DNA of 10,576 nucleotides from Chloroflexota bacterium (GTDB taxonomy: Bacteria > Chloroflexota > Dehalococcoidia > SM23-28-2 > RBG-16-64-32): positions 1 to 10,576 of the forward strand of contig JACPQO010000268.1 of assembly GCA_016190405.1 (NCBI GenBank), written 5' to 3'. Numbering within the stretch: position 1 is the stretch's first letter; every line of letters starts with the position of its first letter. Made by a program: the position numbers and the translations under genes. Of this stretch, positions 6,084-10,576 are shown one piece after another. The notes under the pieces were generated by a model. The model made no database searches and was not told the DNA's origin. It saw only the letters and a program-made list of their open reading frames with translations.

Positions 6084-7229
6084 CTACGCCTTGAATACCG
6101 CGACGGGGTCGATGGCCGCCAGACGGCGCACCGGGACGTAGGCGGCCAGCACCACCATCAGCAGGGTCACCCCGGCCACCCCCAGCACGTCCTGCCAGCG
6201 AATGAACACCACGAACTGCGGCACCAGGCCGCGCGCCCAGGGAGCTATCAACAACGTCAGCCCCACCCCTATCGCGAAGCCCAGCACTCCGGTGACCAGG
6301 CTCTGCTCCAACACCAGCCGGTACAGGTACCGGTTGGCGAAACCTACCGCCTTGAGGATCCCATATTCCCGCGACTTCTCCACCGTCGCCGTGTAGATTG
6401 TCAGCCCGGCCACCGCCAGCCCCACCACGAAGGCCAGCAGCAGCACCACCGTCAGGATGGGGAGTACCTCGCCCAGGATGCGGTCCCGCGTGTTCGCCGC
6501 GAACTGCTCTCCTGTAAACGCCACCACCCCAGGCCGCAGCATCTCGATGTCATCGGCGAACTTGGGCACGTCCACATCGTCCTGTAGCCGCAGCGCCAGG
6601 AAGGTCGTGAGCCCCTCCATCTTCAGGACCTTTCTGGCCTCGTCTATATCGACGAATACGACCTGGGAGGCGACGAAGTCCCCGCCCGAGGACTTGCCCG
6701 CCACTTTCCAGTCGCTGCCGCCGGCGCTGATCATATCGCCGAGCCTCAGCCCATGTCGCTTGGCCAGCGCCTCATCTACGATGATCTCCCCGGGCCCCGG
6801 CGCGCTCTTTCCCTCCACTATCCTGATGGGCCCTCCTATCCCGATCTGTGGGTCGTAGCCTATCAGATGGATGTTCATCTTGGTGGCGGCGTCTTCGTCA
6901 AAATCGGCGGGCCGCGGCGCCTCTACCTTGACCGCCCACATGGGACGCACGATCAGGGGGCTCCACTGCTTGACCGACGGCAGTGTATCCAGCGCCTCCG
7001 ACCCCTGCAGGGGGAGCATGGACGCCGAGGTGATGAAATCCCTGGCCCCCTGGCTGCCTATCCACACGTCGATATCCGAATGCTCCAGGAAGCCACCCAC
7101 CTTCTCGTCCCAGCCCCGGTACAGCGCCAGCAACAGGCTGATCAGCAGCACAGACAGGGCGACGCCCCCCACCGAGATGGCCAGGCGGGTGCGCTCCGAG
7201 AACAGGTTCTTGCGGGCGACCAGCAGCAT
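6084..7229 (-). CDS. FtsX/MacB/DevC-type ABC transporter permease
   Basis: This 381-residue membrane subunit has the layout of the MacB/DevC family: one N-terminal helix (about 17-37), a large extracytoplasmic domain (about 40-250) and an FtsX domain with three helices (about 254-280, 309-331, 348-366). The segment EKSREYGILKAVGF (284-297) is the conserved cytosolic coupling region that meets the ATPase. The C-terminus ends in RRLAAIDPVAVFKA, the usual end of this family. Such transporters use ATP to drive export or extraction of lipids, lipoproteins, peptides or drugs by a mechanotransmission mechanism, often with a membrane-fusion adaptor, but none is present here. The ATG at 7227-7229 is the only reasonable start, since an in-frame stop lies upstream. 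It has no clear Shine-Dalgarno site, so initiation may be nearly leaderless-like or weak. Confidence 0.93.
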   Translation of the reverse strand: MLLVARKNLFSERTRLAISVGGVALSVLLISLLLALYRGWDEKVGGFLEHSDIDVWIGSQGARDFITSASMLPLQGSEALDTLPSVKQWSPLIVRPMWAVKVEAPRPADFDEDAATKMNIHLIGYDPQIGIGGPIRIVEGKSAPGPGEIIVDEALAKRHGLRLGDMISAGGSDWKVAGKSSGGDFVASQVVFVDIDEARKVLKMEGLTTFLALRLQDDVDVPKFADDIEMLRPGVVAFTGEQFAANTRDRILGEVLPILTVVLLLAFVVGLAVAGLTIYTATVEKSREYGILKAVGFANRYLYRLVLEQSLVTGVLGFAIGVGLTLLIAPWARGLVPQFVVFIRWQDVLGVAGVTLLMVVLAAYVPVRRLAAIDPVAVFKA

Positions 7230-7258
7230 GAGGCAGTTTGGGCGAAAGGCTGCCTGTA

Positions 7259-7288
7259 AGTTTACCGGCTTCCCCCTCAGATTATCAA
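7259..7288 (-). promoter_or_regulatory. Putative promoter for the ABC exporter genes
   Basis: On the minus strand TTGATA (7283-7288, 5/6), an 18-bp spacer and TAAACT (7259-7264, 4/6). The permease ATG lies 29 bp downstream, so the leader is about 20-25 nt. The -10 box and its GGTAAACT-(T)-ACAG surroundings repeat those upstream of the ACP gene. Confidence 0.45.
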
Positions 7289-7313
7289 CTTGATGCCTTC
7301 TATGTGCTATAAT
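7282..7313 (+). promoter_or_regulatory. Putative extended -10 promoter for the large surface protein
   Basis: TGCTATAAT at 7305-7313 is a perfect extended -10 element (TGnTATAAT). A weak -35, TTATCA (7282-7287, 4/6), lies 20 bp upstream and overlaps the -35 box of the opposite-strand exporter promoter, so the two may compete. Transcription would begin near 7320 and leave a leader of about 220 nt. Confidence 0.5.
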
Positions 7314-7541
7314 TCAGGAAACTCGCGCTCGGAAAGGCTTGGGAGGGGCCTTCCATATGGCGACCGCCGTTCCCCGCCCCATAGCGGCTCTTGTCGCGCC
7401 CCGCGTCCCTCATGCCCTTGCGCCCAGCCGCCGACATGCTGTGATCTCCGTCATAGCGCTCCCGCCGCGACTGCGCTTCACTGTTCGCGAAATGTAATTC
7501 CATAACGGGAGATCACCTTCGGGCCACCGGGGAGATCAGAA
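7314..7541 (+). other. Long untranslated leader of the surface-protein gene
   Basis: This stretch of roughly 228 bases holds no convincing gene. A weak hairpin can form from GGAAAGGC (7331-7338) and GCCTTCC (7348-7354), with a bulged A. The nonamer GGGAGATCA occurs twice, at 7507-7515 and 7530-7538; the second copy is the likely ribosome-binding region. I looked for the conserved core of a cyclic-di-GMP-I riboswitch and did not see it. No other named RNA motif was recognised. Confidence 0.35.
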
Positions 7542-10500
7542 ATGAAAACGATTGCGGCATCACAGGCCCTGGCTGCGGCAGCGCGCAGAGCGCTGCCTCT
7601 GGCTATCCTGGCGGGGCTGACCGGACTGGTGACGCTCATCGCAGGTGCCCTTTCAAGCGGCGCCCACACGGCGGGCCCGTTCGGAGCCGTTATGTCCACA
7701 GCCCCCGTAATCAACGGCACTCACTCAGGGGGGGAGTGGTCGGCTGCTTCTTCCTCCGCCTTCTCTGTCGGCGGCCGCTCAGGCACCTTCTTCGCGGGCA
7801 ACGATGCCACCAATCTCTATCTGTCAGTTGTTGTGGATGATAGTACGAACAGCGGCGGCAGCGACATCCTGGTGGTCGTCTTTGACGACGATCATGGCGG
7901 CGGAGGGAGCCGTCAGATAGGCGATGATGGGCTGCAGCTTAACGGGAACAGTTTATTTTACGACACCTACATGGCTTCGCCGTCGGTAGCGAGTGACGGC
8001 ACAGACTCCGGGACCACCGATGGAGCAGGTTCAGCAGGCCACGCCAGTGGCCAGTGGACCTTCGAACTCCGGCATCCCCTCTGTTCGGCGGACTCGGCGC
8101 ACGACTTCTGCCTCTCGGCCGGCGGCACTGTGGGGTTCTCGCTACGGATTTCCGATAATAATGTTGTCGTGGGCGATTGGCCCGGGGCAATCTCTTCACC
8201 ATCCGCCTACGGTGACATCGGGGTCTGCCCCTGCGCTACACCCACACCCACACCCACCCCGACACCCACGCCGACACCCACGCCCACGCCCACGCCTACG
8301 CCCACGCCTGCGCCCACGCCTACGCCTTCGCCCACACCCACACCCACGCCCACGCCGACACCCACACCCACGCCGGCGCCCACGCCCCCGCCCACATCCA
8401 CCATCGTGGTTGACTCCTTCGGCGACACCAACGCCCGTGATGGGGTTGTCACCCTCCGCGAGGCCATCCTCCTGGCCACCGGTGGCCTCGCGTTGGGCAG
8501 CCTGGACCCCGGCGAGGCGAACAACGTGACGGGCACCCCCGGCCCCGCCTCCGCCGATACCATCGTGCCTTCTATTCCAGGGGGAGGCCTAGCCCTCCTC
8601 ACGGCTCCCCTACCCCCTCTATCGACGGGCAACGACACCTTGGACGGTGGCGGGCCGGGAACCATCATCGACGGCCAGACCTACAGCTTCACCTGCTTCG
8701 AAGTCACGTCCAACGGGAACGTCCTTAAGGGCGCAACCGTGCGGCGTTGTTCGACCGGCATCCTGATCGACTCCGGAGCCCAGAACAATACCCTGGGGGG
8801 CACCACTCCCGCGGGGCGAGGCGTGATCATCGATAACACCGTTGGTGTCCGTATCGCAGGCGCCGGGACCAACAACAACCGCGTCACCGGCAGCTACATA
8901 GGCGTGGCCTCTGACGGCGTCACGGCCGCCTCCAACGGCATAGGCGTGCGCATCGACGGCGGCGCCCAGAGCAACACCATCGGCGGCAGCGCCGCCGGAG
9001 AGCGCAACGTCATCTCCGGCAACAGCGGCGACGGAATCGCGATTAACGGCGCAGGCACGAGCGGCAACACAGTGTCGGGCAACTTCATCGGCACCAAAGC
9101 GTCCGGGACTGAGGCGCTCGGCAACGGCGTGTTCGGCGTGGAAATCGTCGCTGCTCCCGACAACACTATCGGCGGGACGGCGGGGATCACCGTCGGCGGG
9201 CCGTGCACCGGCGCCTGCAACGTCATCTCGGGCAACGACAACAACGGTGTCAACATCAGGGATAACTCGGCTCTGGAGCCGGGGAATGTGGTGCAGGGCA
9301 ACTACATCGGCGTTGATGTCACCGGCGCCGTCGCCCTGGGCAACGTTACCGGCGTGGCACTTGATAGCTCCCCCAACAACACCATTGGTGGCACGACCGT
9401 CGCCGCCCGCAACATCATCTCCGGCGGCCGCTGCGTCATCGGCTGCGGTTCGGGCGTCGTCATCGCCGACAGCCAGTCCACCGGCAACCTGGTGCAGGGC
9501 AACTATATCGGCACCGACGTCACCGGCATGGTGGACCTGGGCAATTTCTATCACGGCGTGGTCATCTTCGACGAACCATCCGGCAACGTGATCGGGGGAA
9601 CGACGGCTACTCCGGGCACACCGCCGGGTAACATCATCTCCGGGAACGACATGCACGGTATCTTCATATACAACGACTACCTATCCACGGGCCGCACCAC
9701 CACGGGCAACTCCATCAAGGGCAACCTCATCGGCACCGACGTTACTGGTGCTTCTCCCCTACCCAACACGGGCCATGGTGTGATCTTCTCTGCCTCCACC
9801 GCCACCACCAGCTCCGTGACCGGAAACCCCATCGGCGGTGCGGCGGCCGGGGACGGCAACGTCATCGCCTTCAACGGCCAGGACGGCGTCTGCATGCACG
9901 CGGACGGCGCGACGGGCAACAGCATCCGTGGTAACTCCATCCACTCCAACGGCCTGCTGGGTATCGACCTGGCGCCGCCAGGCCCGGCGGACTGTGCCAC
10001 CGGTACCGTCACGCTGAATGACCCCAACGACTTGGACAGCGGCCCCAACAACCTGATGAACTTTCCCGTCATCACCAGCGTCCTCTACAACGGCATGGTC
10101 AGGATCAGCGGCACCCTGGACGCCGTACCCCCTGCCGTACTTCCCCCCGAAGTCACCATCGACCTGTACGCCACGGATGTGGCCGATGGCTCCGGCTACG
10201 GTGAGGGACGCGTCTACCTGGGCTCCACGACCGCTCCCGTGCTGCCCCCAGGAGCCTGGAGCATCACCATCGCCAGCGTTCCCCTGCCCGTCCTCACCGC
10301 CACCGCCACCGACCTCTTGGGCAACACCTCCGAGTTCTCCGCCGCCTTCGTCGACCCCGACCACGACGGCGTGCCAGACCCCACCGACAACTGCCCCAAT
10401 GACTTCAACCCCTTCCAGATGGACATGGACGCCGACGGCACCGGCGAGGTCTGCCAGACCAGCGCCCGCAGCCACTACACCGTGGCCGAAACCGAGAGCC

Positions 10501-10576
10501 TCGTCACGGAGTTCACCACCGCTCCCGGCCAGCCCATCCCCGGCGACAACCGCGCCTTCCACCCCTGGGACTACGA
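7542..10576 (+). CDS. Large secreted modular protein: CBM9-like, Thr-Pro linker, beta-helix, TSP3; C-terminus beyond window
   Basis: The frame is open from the ATG at 7542 to the right edge (1011 complete codons). GGGGAGA upstream is a good ribosome site. Residues 1-44 form a signal peptide or anchor: AARR, then a hydrophobic run ending near AHTAG. Residues 55-228 resemble a CBM9-like/DOMON-type sugar-binding domain ([10 protein letters not shown], then [18 protein letters not shown]). Residues 233-285 are a Thr-Pro linker. From 288, [20 protein letters not shown] matches the CSLREA-type segment that often precedes beta-helices. Residues about 365-810 are a right-handed parallel beta-helix with repeated [22 protein letters not shown] beta-rich segment follows to 935. 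Residues 938-971 (DPDHDGVPD, then [11 protein letters not shown], then C971) form a thrombospondin type-3 calcium-binding repeat. It is likely surface-exposed, perhaps binding or cleaving polysaccharide. No catalytic residues can be assigned. Confidence 0.9.
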   Translation, partial: MKTIAASQALAAAARRALPLAILAGLTGLVTLIAGALSSGAHTAGPFGAVMSTAPVINGTHSGGEWSAASSSAFSVGGRSGTFFAGNDATNLYLSVVVDDSTNSGGSDILVVVFDDDHGGGGSRQIGDDGLQLNGNSLFYDTYMASPSVASDGTDSGTTDGAGSAGHASGQWTFELRHPLCSADSAHDFCLSAGGTVGFSLRISDNNVVVGDWPGAISSPSAYGDIGVCPCATPTPTPTPTPTPTPTPTPTPTPTPAPTPTPSPTPTPTPTPTPTPTPAPTPPPTSTIVVDSFGDTNARDGVVTLREAILLATGGLALGSLDPGEANNVTGTPGPASADTIVPSIPGGGLALLTAPLPPLSTGNDTLDGGGPGTIIDGQTYSFTCFEVTSNGNVLKGATVRRCSTGILIDSGAQNNTLGGTTPAGRGVIIDNTVGVRIAGAGTNNNRVTGSYIGVASDGVTAASNGIGVRIDGGAQSNTIGGSAAGERNVISGNSGDGIAINGAGTSGNTVSGNFIGTKASGTEALGNGVFGVEIVAAPDNTIGGTAGITVGGPCTGACNVISGNDNNGVNIRDNSALEPGNVVQGNYIGVDVTGAVALGNVTGVALDSSPNNTIGGTTVAARNIISGGRCVIGCGSGVVIADSQSTGNLVQGNYIGTDVTGMVDLGNFYHGVVIFDEPSGNVIGGTTATPGTPPGNIISGNDMHGIFIYNDYLSTGRTTTGNSIKGNLIGTDVTGASPLPNTGHGVIFSASTATTSSVTGNPIGGAAAGDGNVIAFNGQDGVCMHADGATGNSIRGNSIHSNGLLGIDLAPPGPADCATGTVTLNDPNDLDSGPNNLMNFPVITSVLYNGMVRISGTLDAVPPAVLPPEVTIDLYATDVADGSGYGEGRVYLGSTTAPVLPPGAWSITIASVPLPVLTATATDLLGNTSEFSAAFVDPDHDGVPDPTDNCPNDFNPFQMDMDADGTGEVCQTSARSHYTVAETESLVTEFTTAPGQPIPGDNRAFHPWDY
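8238..8396 (+). repeat. Thr-Pro dipeptide-coding tract (26 dipeptide units)
   Basis: Codons alternate ACN and CCN in frame for 53 residues: 12 Thr-Pro units, then mostly Thr-Pro with Ala-Pro, Ser-Pro and Pro-Pro variants. It encodes an extended, flexible or O-glycosylatable linker between the CBM9-like domain and the CSLREA/beta-helix part. At DNA level it is a (CCCACR)-type low-complexity repeat and is prone to length change by slippage. Confidence 0.95.
8784..9970 (+). repeat. Six imperfect beta-helix repeats
   Basis: Six units begin at an N-x-I/L-G-G motif, with the Asn codons at 8787, 8973, 9162, 9378, 9585 and 9825 (residues 416, 478, 541, 613, 682 and 762). The spacing is 62, 63, 72, 69 and 80 residues. 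Typical units run N-T-I-G-G, N-V-I-S-G-N, [15 protein letters not shown]. Each contributes about three beta-helix coils. The last unit ends in [14 protein letters not shown] (798-811), the usual closing turn. Confidence 0.88.
10353..10454 (+). other. Thrombospondin type-3 calcium-binding repeat within the surface protein
   Basis: Residues 938-971 show the pattern D-x-D-x-D-G-x-x-D-x-x-D-N-C-P, then N-P-F-Q-x-D-x-D-x-D-G-x-G-x-x-C. The Asp side chains form two calcium sites, and C951 and C971 would pair as a disulfide. It marks the end of the beta-rich region and the start of the next, incomplete module. Confidence 0.85.

Noticed and set aside
7290..7505. Short plus-strand ORF of 71 residues in the leader of the surface-protein gene
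   Set aside because: Its start lies upstream of the predicted transcription start, it has no ribosome site, and its Pro/Ser/Arg/Cys composition is like random high-GC reading. A leader peptide is not supported.
7314..7541. Cyclic-di-GMP-I riboswitch in the leader
   Set aside because: The conserved core was not found by eye. Only a weak hairpin and a duplicated nonamer are visible.
8238..8396. CRISPR-like or tandem satellite array
   Set aside because: The repeat unit is a 3-6 base codon pattern in frame with the protein, with no unique spacers.
8207..8668. Minus-strand frame encoding Gly-Val repeats
   Set aside because: It is the exact antisense of the Thr-Pro codon tract in a clear plus-strand gene, and it has no supported start.
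8619..9656. Long minus-strand frame of 345 residues
   Set aside because: It lies opposite the beta-helix repeats. Its Ala/Asp/Val-rich sequence is what the antisense of GGC/AAC/ATC-rich repeats gives, and the plus frame has recognisable domains throughout.
9759..10562. Minus-strand frame of 267 Gly/Val-rich residues
   Set aside because: It is an antisense shadow of the surface protein, including the TSP3 repeat. The frame has no motif.

Overview
The window is high-GC bacterial DNA with densely packed genes, short overlaps and GTG starts. It carries a DevC/MacB-type ABC exporter, a secreted protein joined by a long Thr-Pro linker to a right-handed beta-helix, and several small zinc-ribbon modules. 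This mix resembles Chloroflexota (Dehalococcoidia/Anaerolineae-like) genomes. That placement is inference from gene style; there is no rRNA or marker gene to confirm it.

Layout. (1) Positions 1-4493, minus strand, read from high to low coordinates: an acyl carrier protein, a beta-ketoacyl-ACP synthase II (FabF-like), a GNAT-family acyltransferase with an embedded four-cysteine zinc ribbon, an MFS exporter, and a secreted beta-rich protein that runs off the left edge. ACP and KAS overlap by 11 bp, KAS and GNAT are 24 bp apart, and the MFS and secreted-protein genes overlap by 14 bp. The 86-bp GNAT-MFS gap contains a terminator-like hairpin and a TTGACA promoter, so the last two genes may form a second unit. 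(2) Positions 4494-4673: a divergent control region with promoters on both strands around a perfect 10-bp inverted repeat. (3) Positions 4674-5246, plus strand: a four-helix membrane protein with a C-terminal zinc ribbon, ending 5 bp from the convergent ABC gene. (4) Positions 5252-7229, minus strand: an FtsX/MacB-type permease followed 4 bp later by its ATPase, which carries an unusual C-terminal YHS metal-binding domain. (5) Positions 7230-7541: a second divergent promoter region. (6) Position 7542 to the right edge, plus strand: the N-terminal 1011 residues of a very large secreted modular protein (signal/anchor, CBM9-like domain, Thr-Pro linker, CSLREA-like segment, beta-helix repeats, thrombospondin type-3 calcium repeat).

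How the genes may work together. ACP, KAS and GNAT would suffice in principle to extend an acyl chain on a dedicated carrier and transfer it to an amine, with the MFS protein as a possible exporter. This is a hypothesis from gene order. The ABC pair looks like a separate efflux or lipoprotein-release-type exporter whose ATPase may sense metal. The two proteins that run off the window edges are cell-surface or secreted proteins. Neither appears as a complete ORF because each is cut by the window boundary.
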